A stretch of 33,851 nt of DNA, from positions 1 through 33,851 of the forward strand of contig JAJZLQ010000122.1 in NCBI GenBank assembly GCA_021850605.1. Direction: 5' to 3'. Positions 22,908-31,992 of this stretch are shown here, piece by piece; the stretch's first letter is position 1; the number at the start of each line of letters is the position of its first letter. The DNA is from Actinomycetes bacterium. Its GTDB lineage: Bacteria; Actinomycetota; Acidimicrobiia; Acidimicrobiales; Acidimicrobiaceae. The position numbers were made by a program, and so were the translations under genes. The notes below the pieces were generated by a model. It was not told the DNA's origin. It saw only the letters and a program-made list of their open reading frames with translations, and searched no databases.

Positions 22908-23099
22908 TCACTCGATGACGCTTATTGCCTGGGTGGGGCAGGACTCCATTGCCTCGATTACCTTCTCGAGCCACTCATCACCCGGCTCGGAATCCAGGAC
23001 GTAGAGAAAGCCGTCCTCGCGGACCTCGAAGATCTCCGGCGCGATCCCCATGCAAACGGCGTTGGACTGGCACTTGTCGTAATCGACTTCGATCCGCAT
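22908..23099 (-). CDS. small [3Fe-4S]/[4Fe-4S]-type ferredoxin
   Basis: This is a 63-residue soluble electron carrier of the single-cluster kind that often serves actinobacterial cytochromes P450. Cluster ligands are Cys10 and Cys16 (Cx5C, with Asn at the middle position where a fourth Cys would sit in 4Fe ferredoxins) and Cys54 followed by Pro (CPTQAI). Three cysteines favour a [3Fe-4S] cluster. Start ATG 23099 follows AGGGG by 8 nt. It is divergent from the second response regulator. No P450 or reductase gene is in the window, so the partner is unknown. It lies between two Suf units and would be a client of that pathway. Confidence 0.9.
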   Translation of the reverse strand: MRIEVDYDKCQSNAVCMGIAPEIFEVREDGFLYVLDSEPGDEWLEKVIEAMESCPTQAISVIE

Positions 23100-23186
23100 C
23101 TTGGATACCCCTGTCTATGCTTGAGCTAGGCCATCCCAACCTTATCCAGCCCAGCCGGGTTAATTTGGCCCCCGGCGCACCGAGCT

Positions 23187-23222
23187 GGAGCGCTCCGGCG
23201 CCCGAAGCCGGTCAAGTATCCT
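23187..23222 (+). promoter_or_regulatory. promoter and palindrome before the second response regulator
   Basis: TATCCT (23217-23222) lies 9 nt before ATG 23232, giving a leader of about 2 nt. A perfect 10-bp palindrome, GGAGCGCTCC (23187-23196), abuts the expected -35 position and could be an autoregulatory site. Confidence 0.4.
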
Positions 23223-23231
23223 GGAATCGTC

Positions 23232-23903
23232 ATGCGCTTGCTGGTGGTAGAGGACGAGCTGCGCCTGGCCGACGCACTTAGGCGCGGCTTGCAGGCGGAG
23301 GGCTTCGCGGTCGACGTGGCGAACACCGGCACTGACGGCTTCCGTCTTGCCAAGCAGAATCCTTACGATGTCATACTCCTCGACCTCATGCTGCCGGGCA
23401 TCAACGGCTTCAAGCTGTGTGCGATGTTGCGCGAGGCCGAGGTCTGGTCGCCGATATTGATCCTCACCGCCAAGGACGGAGAGCTGGATGAGGCCGAGGC
23501 GCTCGACACCGGTGCCGACGACTTCCTTACCAAACCCTTTTCCTTCACCGTTCTGATGGCCCGGATCCGCGCCCTTCTCAGGCGGACCAGTGGCTCCCGG
23601 CCCGCGCTCCTCTCCGCCGGGGAACTGGTGCTGGATCCCGCCAGCCACCAGGTGCGCCGGGGCGAGGCGGAGATCGAACTCACCGCGCGTGAGTTCTCCC
23701 TGCTCGAGTTGCTGTTGAGGCGCAAGGGGGAGGTGCTCACCAAGTCCGAGATCCTCGAGCACGTCTGGGACTACGACTTCGAGGGCGATTCCAATATCGT
23801 CGAGGTTTACATCGGCTACTTGCGCAAGAAGATAGACGCACCTTTCGACCAGAAGACGATTCACACCATCCGTGGGGTGGGATACCTGGTCAAGGAAGAC
23901 TGA
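23232..23903 (+). CDS. OmpR-family response regulator, second two-component system
   Basis: This is a 223-residue DNA-binding response regulator. The receiver has EDE near residue 8, phosphoacceptor Asp51 in LLDLMLPG, a conserved Thr in ILTAKD, and Lys in TKPFSFTVL. The C-terminal winged helix reads ELTAREFSLLELLLRRKGEVLTKSEILEHVW followed by YIGYLRKKID and IRGVGYLV. It most resembles the group with CusR/TcrA-like regulators, but the signal is not readable. The start is ATG 23232, with no Shine-Dalgarno and a TATCCT box 9 nt upstream, so it is nearly leaderless. The partner kinase begins 1 nt after its stop. Confidence 0.93.
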   Translation: MRLLVVEDELRLADALRRGLQAEGFAVDVANTGTDGFRLAKQNPYDVILLDLMLPGINGFKLCAMLREAEVWSPILILTAKDGELDEAEALDTGADDFLTKPFSFTVLMARIRALLRRTSGSRPALLSAGELVLDPASHQVRRGEAEIELTAREFSLLELLLRRKGEVLTKSEILEHVWDYDFEGDSNIVEVYIGYLRKKIDAPFDQKTIHTIRGVGYLVKED

Positions 23904-23904
23904 A

Positions 23905-25458
23905 TTGCCCAGGTTCCTCCGTTCCGTGAGGGCAAAGGCGGCGCTGGCGGCCATGGCCGTGGTGGCCGTTGCCCTGGCCCTGGCCTCCGTGGCGATCCTG
24001 GAGGCCACCTTTAGCGCGGTGGATGCCGCCGCCCAGAACCTTGCGCGAAACCAGATCGCCTCGGTCGCCCTGATCATGAAGGGCGGTGAAGTGTCCGATC
24101 CGCTTCCGGTGCCGCGCGGGGACCTTGGCGTACAGGTTATCGACGCCACCGGCAGGGTTGTGGCCACCACCGCCAACGTGGCCAAGCTCGCCGCTTTCGC
24201 CCAGGTCACTCCGGCCACCACTTCGATCCTGCGGAATCTCAAGCTCGGAGATCACCGGATCATCGGCGACCTGAAGGGCGACAGTGAAGGCGTGCTGGTG
24301 GGGGAGCGGGTCAGCGTGCCCTCCGACGGCCTGCGCGTGGTGCGATATTCGACTACCACACAGGCGGACAACCAGCCGCGTGAGGTCTCCGAGATCCAGG
24401 TGAAGACCTCCCCCACCCCCGGAGCGGGGACAGCCAATGCCTCTCCCGGCTCCCAGAGCGTCTTCGTCCTGGTCTTTGCCTCACTGGGGACCACGGTGCA
24501 GTCCACGCAGGCGACGGAGACCTCTCTCTTCGTGCTCTTCCCGATCCTGGTGTTCCTGGTAGGGCTGGTGGTTTGGTATCTGACCGGACGGGCATTGCGC
24601 CCGGTTGAGAAGATCCGCTCCGAGGTGGCGTCCATTTCGGGTGCCAACTTGCATGCCCGCGTGCACCTCCCTACCAGCAGGGATGAGATCGCCAAGCTGG
24701 CCACCACCATGAACGAGATGCTCGATCGCCTGGAGCAGTCCTCGGAGCGCATGCGGGCCTTCGTCTCCGACGCCTCACACGAGCTGCGCAGTCCCATCGC
24801 TTCGATTCGCGCCGAACTGGAGGTCTCCCTCCTGCACCCGGAGGCCACCGAAATGCCGGTTGCGCTGGCCGCGGCGCTCGAGGAGGCGAGCCGGATGCAG
24901 CGCATCGTGGACGACCTGCTCACCTTGGCCAAGATCGACGAGAAGGTGCTGGTTCCCAAGAGCGAGAGCGTCGATATGGACGAGATCGTCGCCACGGAGG
25001 CAAGGCGGATCCGGGCACAGTACGGCAAGATCGTGGATACGACCGAGGTGCAGGCGGCGAGGATCCTGGGCGACCGGGACCAGATCTTCCGGGTGGTGCG
25101 CAACCTTTTCGACAACGCTGCCCGCTATTCCCGCTCGCGGGTCGTGATCTCCCTTACGATGCTGGACGGGATGGTGGAGCTGAGGGTCTGCGACGACGGG
25201 CCGGGTATCCCAGAGGAGATGAGGGAGAAGGTCTTCGAGCGCTTCCACCGCTTGGAGAAGGACCGCTCCAGGATTTCCGGCGGTTCCGGGCTGGGTCTGG
25301 CTATTGCGGCCTCCCTGGTGGAGCTGCACGGTGGGCGGCTCTACGTCGAGGAGGGCCTCTCTGAGCTGGGCGGGGCCGAATTGGTGCTTCAGCTGCCGGC
25401 CGATCCGGCCTTCAGCGGGCGTGAGCCGATTCAGCCAATTCATACATTGGAGACATAG
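23905..25458 (+). CDS. sensor histidine kinase, second two-component system
   Basis: This is a membrane histidine kinase of 517 residues. A first transmembrane helix (about residues 12-34) precedes an extracytoplasmic domain of about 170 residues. The second helix is LFVLFPILVFLVGLVVWYLTG (about 205-225), followed by a HAMP domain. The phosphoacceptor segment FVSDASHELRSP carries His292. The ATP-binding domain shows the N box NLFDNAARYS, G1 CDDGPGIPEE, an F box ERFHRL and G2 GSGLGLAI. TTG 23905 was selected because AAGGAAG lies 6 nt upstream, inside the end of the regulator gene. The two genes are therefore co-transcribed and probably coupled. A phosphodiester-glycosidase-domain gene follows within 90 bp and may be a target or part of the unit. 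Confidence 0.92.
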   Translation: MPRFLRSVRAKAALAAMAVVAVALALASVAILEATFSAVDAAAQNLARNQIASVALIMKGGEVSDPLPVPRGDLGVQVIDATGRVVATTANVAKLAAFAQVTPATTSILRNLKLGDHRIIGDLKGDSEGVLVGERVSVPSDGLRVVRYSTTTQADNQPREVSEIQVKTSPTPGAGTANASPGSQSVFVLVFASLGTTVQSTQATETSLFVLFPILVFLVGLVVWYLTGRALRPVEKIRSEVASISGANLHARVHLPTSRDEIAKLATTMNEMLDRLEQSSERMRAFVSDASHELRSPIASIRAELEVSLLHPEATEMPVALAAALEEASRMQRIVDDLLTLAKIDEKVLVPKSESVDMDEIVATEARRIRAQYGKIVDTTEVQAARILGDRDQIFRVVRNLFDNAARYSRSRVVISLTMLDGMVELRVCDDGPGIPEEMREKVFERFHRLEKDRSRISGGSGLGLAIAASLVELHGGRLYVEEGLSELGGAELVLQLPADPAFSGREPIQPIHTLET

Positions 25459-25544
25459 GCTGAAGCGGGTAGTTATCGACCGCGCGGCGCCCTGATCCTA
25501 TGGTGCGGAGCCGCCGGCACGTACAGCTGACAAGAATCGAGACA

Positions 25545-26753
25545 ATGCAGCGCACTTATGTCAAGAGGCGGTTACGGCCACGTTACTTCAGGATCTCAAT
25601 CGTCCTGGCGGCCTTTCTTCTCGTCGTATCCGTTTCATGGTCCTATGGCACAGCTCTGACCGCCCCGGGCGGAGGAAACTTTGGAATCAGGACGGTGGAG
25701 TGGATTCGCGGCCATGGCGGCGCCTCCTTTGTGGCCTGGGCCGAGAACACCTGGTATGGACTGAACAAGCCGCCGGTCGGCGGCAAGCCTCCCAAGGGCG
25801 CAATAGCCGTCGTCTCCAACAAGCGCGGTACCACGACCACCGCGGTTGCAGGGCCGCCGCACCTGGCCCCGCCGCGTAACCTCAAGCCCTTGGTCACCCC
25901 GGCCCTCCCCGGCGAGGGCGTGTGGCAGCCCCAGGGGCGGCTCATCGGCGGGTTGGCCGGTCTATACACCACCAGCATCCGCCCCTCCGCCACCTACAGC
26001 TCGCTGGTGACCGGTGTGGCCTGGATGGATCCGAAGCTGGTCTCGTTCACCCTCTTTGCCGGCGGGCAGGACCCCGGGCACGGACCATGGCAGAACATGG
26101 CTCCCTTCACGACTTCCCAGGAGGCGAGCCTGGTAGCCGCCTTCAACTCCGGCTTCAGGATGCAGGACGCCCGTGGTGGCTGGTATTCCGAGGGTCGGAT
26201 GGCCTATCCGCTGGTTAACGGAGCCGCCTCGTTCGTCATCTATAAGAACGGGACCGCCAACGTAGTCAACTGGACCGATGGACAGAACGTGCCTTCCAAC
26301 GTGGCCTCGGTTCGCCAGAACCTCTCGCTGATCGTTGAGGGAGGCAAGGTTAACCCAGCCGTGTACACCGGCAACTTCTCCGACTGGGGCGCAACCGTGA
26401 ACAACGCTGTCATGGTGTGGCGCTCGGCGGTGGGTATCACCAAGGACGGGGCAATCATCTACGCCTCCGGCGACGGCCTCTCGGTCGGAGAGCTGGCTCA
26501 GGTGATGGTGCGTGCCGGAGCGGTGCGGGCCATGGAGATGGACATCAACTCCTACTGGACCGACTTCTTCTACTTCAACCCGCCCAACAATGGCCTGGCC
26601 AGTCCTTCCAATGCGACGAAGCTGGTCTACAACATGGTCCGGCCACCTCAAAGGTACTTCGAAGGAACGGCTCGCGACTTTATCGGGGTCTTCGCCCGCA
26701 GCCTGGGTTCGAATACTTCGGCGAATTCCGGTGCCACGGCGGCGGCGGGCTGA
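25545..26753 (+). CDS. membrane-anchored phosphodiester glycosidase (NAGPA-domain) protein
   Basis: The protein has a basic N-terminus, a signal anchor (ISIVLAAFLLVVSVSWSYGTAL), a proline- and threonine-rich linker, and a C-terminal domain of about 250 residues. That domain matches the phosphodiester glycosidase / NAGPA family found in exopolysaccharide-related proteins. Family-like landmarks are AAFNSGFRMQDARGGWYSEGR, SLIVEGGKVNP, NNAVMVWRSAVGITKDG and AVRAMEMDINSYWTDFFYF. It probably acts outside the membrane on a sugar phosphodiester in cell-wall or capsular polymer. ATG 25545 gives 402 residues. An in-frame ATG at 25500 adds 15 residues and is equally possible, as neither has a strong ribosome-binding site. 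It follows the second kinase and converges with sufU, with stops 1 bp apart. Confidence 0.8.
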   Translation: MQRTYVKRRLRPRYFRISIVLAAFLLVVSVSWSYGTALTAPGGGNFGIRTVEWIRGHGGASFVAWAENTWYGLNKPPVGGKPPKGAIAVVSNKRGTTTTAVAGPPHLAPPRNLKPLVTPALPGEGVWQPQGRLIGGLAGLYTTSIRPSATYSSLVTGVAWMDPKLVSFTLFAGGQDPGHGPWQNMAPFTTSQEASLVAAFNSGFRMQDARGGWYSEGRMAYPLVNGAASFVIYKNGTANVVNWTDGQNVPSNVASVRQNLSLIVEGGKVNPAVYTGNFSDWGATVNNAVMVWRSAVGITKDGAIIYASGDGLSVGELAQVMVRAGAVRAMEMDINSYWTDFFYFNPPNNGLASPSNATKLVYNMVRPPQRYFEGTARDFIGVFARSLGSNTSANSGATAAAG

Positions 26754-26754
26754 G

Positions 26755-27237
26755 CTAGTTGCTCTCGCCTGCCTCGATCTCGTCCAGTACCTGGGAGAGC
26801 GTGTTCCAGGCCAGGGTGGCGCACTTGATGCGCACTGGGAACTTGACCACGCCCTGAAGCGCGGCGAGCTCACCCAAGGTGCGGAGGTCGGCCGGGGTCA
26901 CCTGATCCTCGGCTTCAGCCCCTAGGGCGGCCTCATGGATCGACATCATGTTCTTGAAGGTGCGAATGGCTTCGCGCGCCTCGGCAACGCTCTTGCCCTT
27001 GACGGCCACCGTCATCAGTGATGCCGAGGACCTGGAGATCGAGCAGCCCTGGCCACTCATCTTGATGTCGACGATCCGGTCCCCGTCATTGGCCACGAAG
27101 ACGGCTACCTCGTCCCCGCACAGGGGGTTGTAGCCCTCCGCGCTATGTGCCGGCGGCGAGTCGAGCTGCCCCGAGTTGCGGGGGTTCTTGTAGTGGTCCA
27201 GGATGATCTCCCGGTAGAGGTCTTCGAGTCCCTGCAT
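26755..27237 (-). CDS. sufU: SufU, sulfur-transfer partner of SufS
   Basis: SufU is the zinc protein that accepts persulfide sulfur from SufS and passes it to the SufBCD scaffold in Gram-positive-type Suf systems. The 160-residue protein keeps the three cysteines and the Asp: Cys40 and Asp42 in LCGDEV, Cys65 in GQGCSIS and Cys139 in IKCATL. It also has the extra stretch of about 20 residues before the last Cys (around AEDQVTPADLRTLGELAAL) that separates SufU from IscU scaffolds. ATG 27237 follows GGAG by 7 nt. It is the last gene of the minus-strand unit sufC, sufS, sufU, 54 bp after sufS. No sufT homologue follows; the next gene is convergent. Confidence 0.94.
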   Translation of the reverse strand: MQGLEDLYREIILDHYKNPRNSGQLDSPPAHSAEGYNPLCGDEVAVFVANDGDRIVDIKMSGQGCSISRSSASLMTVAVKGKSVAEAREAIRTFKNMMSIHEAALGAEAEDQVTPADLRTLGELAALQGVVKFPVRIKCATLAWNTLSQVLDEIEAGESN

Positions 27238-27291
27238 CTTTAGGCTCCGTCTCTGGTCCCCGGCATATGCGTGCCCTCGGCGGGCTTGACC

Positions 27292-28538
27292 TTAGCCGAA
27301 GAAGCTCCTGGTGGCGGCGATAGCCTCTATGAGGCCTTCCACGTCGGATTCGTCATTGTAGATGTAAAGCGATGCCCGGGCGGTGGCCGCCACTCCGAGC
27401 GTGCGCATCAGCGGCTTGGCGCAGTGATGTCCGGCACGCACGCAGACGCCGAACTGGTCCAGCACCTGGGAGATGTCGTGGGGGTGCACATTGCGGTAGG
27501 CGAAGGAGAGCACGCCGCCACGGTCGAGCGGGTTCTTGGGGCCGTGCACGACCAGATCCCGTCCGAACTCCTCCTCGAAGCGCCGTAAGGCGTACTCGCT
27601 GAGGGCGATCTCGTGGGCGCGCACCTTGTCCATTCCCAGCGCGGACAGGTACTTGACCGCGGCCCCAAGACCGATCGCTTCGGCTATCGGGGGAGTACCG
27701 GCCTCGAATTTGTAGGGGATCTCGTTTGGCGTGTAGCCATCAAGCCGGACGTCCAGGATCATGTCGCCGCCTCCCAGGAAGGGGGGCATGCGCTCCAGCA
27801 ACTCGGCCTTGGCCCAGAGAACTCCTATCCCGGTGGGGCCGAGCATCTTGTGGCCGGTGAAGGCGAGCATGTCGATGCCGAGGTCCTGGACATCGGTGGC
27901 GATGTGCGGTACGTACTGGGCCCCGTCCGCCACAACCACTGCTCCGGCGGCATGCGCCCTCGCGGCGATCTCCTTTACCGGGTTGAGTGTTCCCAGGACG
28001 TTCGAGCAGAGGGTGAGCGAGACCAGCTTGGCCCCGTCCAACTTGGCGTCGAGGTCCTCGAGGTCGAGGTAGCCGTCGGCGTCGTGGTCGATGTAGACGA
28101 TCTCTATCCCCATCTGGTCCTTTACCATCAACCAGGGGACCAGATTGGCGTGGTGCTCCATCTTGGTCAGCACCACCTTGTCGCCCGGGGCGAAAAGACC
28201 GCGCGCGAAGGAGTTCGACACCAGGTTGAGCGACTCGGTCGCGTTTTTGGTGAAGATTATCTCGCGGGAAGGGTCGGGTGCGCCGACGAAGGCGCCCACC
28301 GCGACGCGTGAATTCTCGTACTGCTCGGTGGCCCGCTCGGCCAGGCCGTAGACCCCGCGGTGCACGTTGGCATGGGTGGTCTCGTAGTACTCGTCCATCT
28401 CCGCGAGCACCTGGATGGGCCGCTGCGAGGAGGCTGCGGAGTCGAGGAAGTGCAAGGGCTTTTCGCCGTGGCGGTCGAAGATGGGGAAGTCGGCCCTAAT
28501 CCTTGCCACGTCCAGCGTGTCGGTTGTGTCCTGGGTGG

Positions 28539-28542
<4 letters not shown>
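27292..28542 (-). CDS. sufS: SufS cysteine desulfurase
   Basis: SufS is the PLP enzyme that removes sulfur from cysteine to start cluster assembly. The 416-residue protein shows the N-terminal DFPIFDRHGEKPLHFLDSAASSQRP, the PLP-binding Lys232 in AFTGHKMLGPTGIG and the persulfide Cys374 in CVRAGHHCAKPLM, which is the RxGHHC motif of group II desulfurases. ATG 28542 overlaps the sufC stop as ATGA, with GAAGG upstream. A TTG at 28551 is less likely. It is translated together with the second sufC and precedes sufU. This is the only desulfurase in the window, so it presumably feeds the scaffold genes encoded far away. Confidence 0.96.
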
Positions 28543-29285
<743 letters not shown>

Positions 29286-29292
29286 GACCTAA

Positions 29293-29298
29293 AGTCTA
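29293..29298 (-). promoter_or_regulatory. -10 box of the sufC-sufS-sufU promoter
   Basis: On the minus strand, TAGACT is followed by 7 nt and ATG 29285. The shared suf element lies 15 bp upstream, covering the -35 position. Confidence 0.55.
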
Positions 29299-29313
29299 GA
29301 CGACGCTCCCCCC

Positions 29314-29334
29314 GATTTCCCCTATCGCCGTAGT
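29314..29334 (-). promoter_or_regulatory. putative suf operator, copy 3 (sufC-sufS-sufU)
   Basis: Read in the gene direction it fits ACTA-N4-G-R-TAG-N3-AAAT and matches the sufB copy at 17 of 21 positions. It fills the short gap between this sufC and the nitroreductase stop, ending 28 bp before the start codon. Confidence 0.6.
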
Positions 29335-29339
29335 GTTAA

Positions 29340-29930
29340 TCATGCCTCCCAGGAGGAGGTTATCGAGCTGATGTCGGGATCGTGTGGCTCGGGCGTCGTC
29401 CCTTGGGCGGGGGTGCCGAAGTAGAGAAAGCCGACGACAAAGTCGGACTCCTTGATCCCGAGCGCCGCCTTCACCTTGGGGTCGTAGGCGGGATCGCCGG
29501 TTCGCCAGATCGAGCCGTAGCCGAGTGAGGTGGCTGCCAGCAGCATGTTCTGTGCTGCCGCCGCCGCGGCGGAGATGATCTCCTGGTCGGGCAAGGAGAT
29601 CTCGCTGTTGCGGACGGCCGCCACCGCGATCACCAGAGGCGCGCGCATGAACCGGTTGCGCTCCTTATCGAGCTGTCCGGGCGTGGGCTCCAAGCCGCGG
29701 GCCGCCATGCGTTCCAGAAGCGCCTCAGCCAGCAGCGCGCCGAACTCCTCCCTGGCCCTGCCCTCGAATACAACGAACCAGAAGGGCCTGGTGAGCTTGT
29801 GGTCGGGCGCGGCCGCACCGGCGCGCAGGATGGTTATCAGCTCGCCTTCGCTGGGGCCGGGAGGGTTGAGCTTTCCAACCGAGCGGCGCGAGAAGATGGC
29901 GCGAATGGCGGCGTTCGGCTGTGTCCTCAA
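29340..29930 (-). CDS. nitroreductase-family FMN oxidoreductase (YdjA-like)
   Basis: This is a 196-residue flavoprotein of the nitroreductase fold, probably an NAD(P)H-dependent FMN enzyme acting on nitroaromatics or quinone-like compounds. Landmarks are FSRRSVGKL (FMN phosphate binding), ILRAGAAAPDHKLTRPFWFVVFEG typical of the small YdjA-type subfamily, NMLLAATSLGYGSIWRTG, and the C-terminal GIKESDFVVGFLYFGTP. The start is TTG 29930 with only a weak GAAAG upstream. No better start precedes the conserved RRS, so the exact N-terminus is uncertain. Its stop abuts the suf operator of the next gene. It is on the same strand as the downstream sufC unit but separated by that promoter. Confidence 0.87.
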   Translation of the reverse strand: MRTQPNAAIRAIFSRRSVGKLNPPGPSEGELITILRAGAAAPDHKLTRPFWFVVFEGRAREEFGALLAEALLERMAARGLEPTPGQLDKERNRFMRAPLVIAVAAVRNSEISLPDQEIISAAAAAAQNMLLAATSLGYGSIWRTGDPAYDPKVKAALGIKESDFVVGFLYFGTPAQGTTPEPHDPDISSITSSWEA

Positions 29931-30009
29931 GGCGTGCTTTCTGTTTGAGGTGTCAGTGACAGCACCCAGGTCAAAAGGGCTTGCTCACAAACCTAGCCTC
30001 GGGCTGCAC

Positions 30010-30624
30010 TCACCAACCCCGGGCGACCCAAGCGTCGAGATTCGGCGATTCCGCACCCACGGTGGTGGGGCGGCCGTGACCCGGGAGCACACGGGTCTCG
30101 GGGCCGAAGCGGGCGAAGATGCGCTTGTCGATGGACTCCATAATTGTCGTGAAGTCGCCTCCGGGGAAGTGCGTCGCCCCCGGACCGCCCGGGAAGAGCG
30201 TATCCCCCGTGAAGAGGAGTGGAGTGTCGGGCACGTAGAAGCACATCGACCCGGGGGTATGGCCCGGGGTGTGAATCACCTCGATCTGCAGCCTGCCCAC
30301 GGCGATGTGCTCGCCGTCGGTGAGGGTTTCGTCGTAGCCATCCAGCATTGCCGCGTCCTCGGCGGCGACCGCCACTTGGTAGCCGGCGTCACGGACCTGC
30401 GGGACGGCGGCAATGTGGTCCCAGTGGCCGTGCGTCTCGAGCACCCGGCGTACTCCCAGCTCGCCGCAGAGCTCGAGCAGGCGCTCGTGCTCGTTGGCGG
30501 CGTCGATCATGACCGACTCACCCGTGGCGCGGCAGCGGATGATGTAAACGTTGTTGTCGATCGGGCCCACCGAGAGCTGGTAAACCTCGACGGCGGCATC
30601 GACATAGGAAGGGGCACTGGCCAT
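30010..30624 (-). CDS. MBL-fold hydrolase, glyoxalase II-like
   Basis: This is a 204-residue metallo-beta-lactamase-fold hydrolase resembling hydroxyacylglutathione hydrolase and its actinobacterial thiol-ester relatives. It shows the binuclear metal motif THGHWDH (His65, His67, Asp69, His70), then HTPGHTPGSMCFY, FTGDTLFPGG and LPGHGRPTT, which provide the remaining ligands. ATG 30624 has GGAGG upstream, and a TAGTAC -10-like box lies at 30635-30640 on the minus strand. In a mycothiol-using organism the substrate would not be a glutathione ester, but this cannot be decided here. It diverges from the acyl-CoA dehydrogenase gene. Confidence 0.88.
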   Translation of the reverse strand: MASAPSYVDAAVEVYQLSVGPIDNNVYIIRCRATGESVMIDAANEHERLLELCGELGVRRVLETHGHWDHIAAVPQVRDAGYQVAVAAEDAAMLDGYDETLTDGEHIAVGRLQIEVIHTPGHTPGSMCFYVPDTPLLFTGDTLFPGGPGATHFPGGDFTTIMESIDKRIFARFGPETRVLPGHGRPTTVGAESPNLDAWVARGW

Positions 30625-30726
30625 AGCCGCCTCCGTACTAGGGGCTTCTCAATAGCGAGGCTAGTGCCGAAGTGCCACCACCGACTGGTATTAACGCTTG
30701 AGCTGGCAGAGGCCGGCGTCCTTGGC

Positions 30727-30756
30727 TAGATTTAGATTTGGTTTGGGATCAAATCT
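30727..30756 (+). promoter_or_regulatory. acyl-CoA dehydrogenase promoter with operator-like inverted repeat
   Basis: Two overlapping -10-like boxes TAGATT (30727-30732 and 30733-30738) are directly followed by AGATTTG (30734-30740), a 9-nt spacer and CAAATCT (30750-30756). A 23-bp inverted repeat at the transcription start is typical of a TetR- or GntR-family repressor site. Confidence 0.5.
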
Positions 30757-30785
30757 TTGCCGCGCGGCAGGAGAGTAAAGAGTAA

Positions 30786-31901
30786 ATGAATTTCGCGTTT
30801 TCAGAGGAGCAGGAAGAGCTGCGCAAGGCGGTGCGCCGCTTCATGGAGGACAAGTCCTCCGTGACCGAGGTCCGACGACTGATGGAGACAGCCAAGGGCT
30901 ATGACGGGGCGGTCTGGCAGCAGCTTGCCGAACAGCTGGGACTGACCGGGTTGGCCATTCCCGAGGCCTACGGCGGCTCCGGCTTCAGCGCGGTGGAGCA
31001 GTCCATCGTCTTCGAGGAGATGGGGCGAGCTCTTTACTGCGGCCCCTACTTCGCGACCGTGGCCCTCGCTGCCAACGTCCTGCTCTCAAGTGGTGATGAC
31101 GACGCCAAGGCCGCGTATCTGCCGGGAATCGCTGCGGGCGAGACCATTGCCACTTTGGCCGTAACCGAGGAGGACGGTGGCTGGGGAGTCGATTCGTTCG
31201 CAACCTCTGCCGCTGCGGCCGGGGCGGGCTACAGCCTGAACGGCATCAAGTCCTACGTCATCGACGGCCAGAACGCCTCGCTGCTGCTCGTCGCCGCCAC
31301 CGCTGCGGGCGGGGTGTCCATCTTTGCAGTGGAGGCGGGGGCGCCGGGTCTATCGGTGGAGGAGATTCCCACCTTGGACCAGACCCGCAAGATGGCCCGT
31401 GTCACCTTCTCCAATACGCCCGGCCGCCTGGTCGGTGCCGAGGGTGCAGGAACCTCCATTCTCACGGCGACCATGGACCTGGCCGCGGTGGCCCTCGCCG
31501 CCGAGGAGGTAGGAGGGGCCGCCAGGTGCCTGGAGATGTCGGTCGACTACGCCAAGAGCCGCATCCAGTTCGGTAGGGCAATTGGCAGCTTCCAGGCCAT
31601 CAAGCACAAGTGCGCCGACGTCCTACTGGAGCTGGAGTCAGCCAAGTCGGCTGCCTACTATGCGGGCTGGGTCGCCTCCCAGGATTCGGAGGAGCTTGCG
31701 GTGGCTGCGCCGCTCGCCAAGGCCTTCTGCTCCGACGCCTACTTCCTCGCGGCAGCCGAGAACATCCAGATTCATGGAGGCATCGGCTTCACCTGGGAGC
31801 ACGACGCGCATCTTTACTTCAAGCGCGCCAAGGCATCGCAGCTTCTTTTCGGAGATTCCACCTACCACCGCGCCAAGCTGGCCGACCGGGTCGGGATTTA
31901 G
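30786..31901 (+). CDS. acyl-CoA dehydrogenase family protein (FadE-like)
   Basis: This is an FAD-dependent acyl-CoA dehydrogenase of 371 residues, oxidising a CoA thioester to the enoyl form. The order is as usual: an N-terminal helical domain (FSEEQEELRKAVRRFMED), LGLTGLAIPEAYGGSGFSAVEQSIVFEEMGRAL, the central beta domain (LAVTEEDGGWGVDSFATSA), and the C-terminal helices with YAKSRIQFGRAIGSFQAIKHKCADVLLELESAKSAAYYA and HGGIGFTWEHDAHLYFKRAK. The last segment is common in actinobacterial FadE proteins linked to steroid or branched-acid breakdown, whose active enzymes can be heteromers. ATG 30786 follows AGGAGAG. An inverted repeat at the promoter suggests control by an acyl-CoA-responsive repressor. 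Confidence 0.9.
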   Translation: MNFAFSEEQEELRKAVRRFMEDKSSVTEVRRLMETAKGYDGAVWQQLAEQLGLTGLAIPEAYGGSGFSAVEQSIVFEEMGRALYCGPYFATVALAANVLLSSGDDDAKAAYLPGIAAGETIATLAVTEEDGGWGVDSFATSAAAAGAGYSLNGIKSYVIDGQNASLLLVAATAAGGVSIFAVEAGAPGLSVEEIPTLDQTRKMARVTFSNTPGRLVGAEGAGTSILTATMDLAAVALAAEEVGGAARCLEMSVDYAKSRIQFGRAIGSFQAIKHKCADVLLELESAKSAAYYAGWVASQDSEELAVAAPLAKAFCSDAYFLAAAENIQIHGGIGFTWEHDAHLYFKRAKASQLLFGDSTYHRAKLADRVGI

Positions 31902-31931
31902 GCCCTCGAAAGCGCGCCAAGAGCAAGATCA

Positions 31932-31949
31932 CCTGGAGTTCGCTCCAGG
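31932..31949 (+). terminator. hairpin with TTCG tetraloop after the acyl-CoA dehydrogenase
   Basis: CCTGGAG and CTCCAGG form a perfect 7-bp stem around a TTCG (UUCG) tetraloop, 30 nt after the stop codon. A second inverted repeat pairs 31968-31975 (GGCCCGCC) with 31985-31992 around a T-rich loop. Together they are a likely termination region. Confidence 0.5.
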
Positions 31950-31992
31950 GCGCGGCTCGTATCGCAAGGCCCGCCTTTTTTCGGGGCGGGCC

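Noticed and set aside
22735-23004. 89-codon plus-strand frame starting at GTG 22735
   Set aside because: It starts inside the predicted -10 box, runs through a perfect terminator and then antisense to the ferredoxin gene. It shows no protein-like character.
26704-26720. GGTTCGAAT, resembling a tRNA T-loop
   Set aside because: It lies inside the 3' end of the phosphodiester glycosidase gene and no acceptor, D or anticodon stems can be drawn around it.
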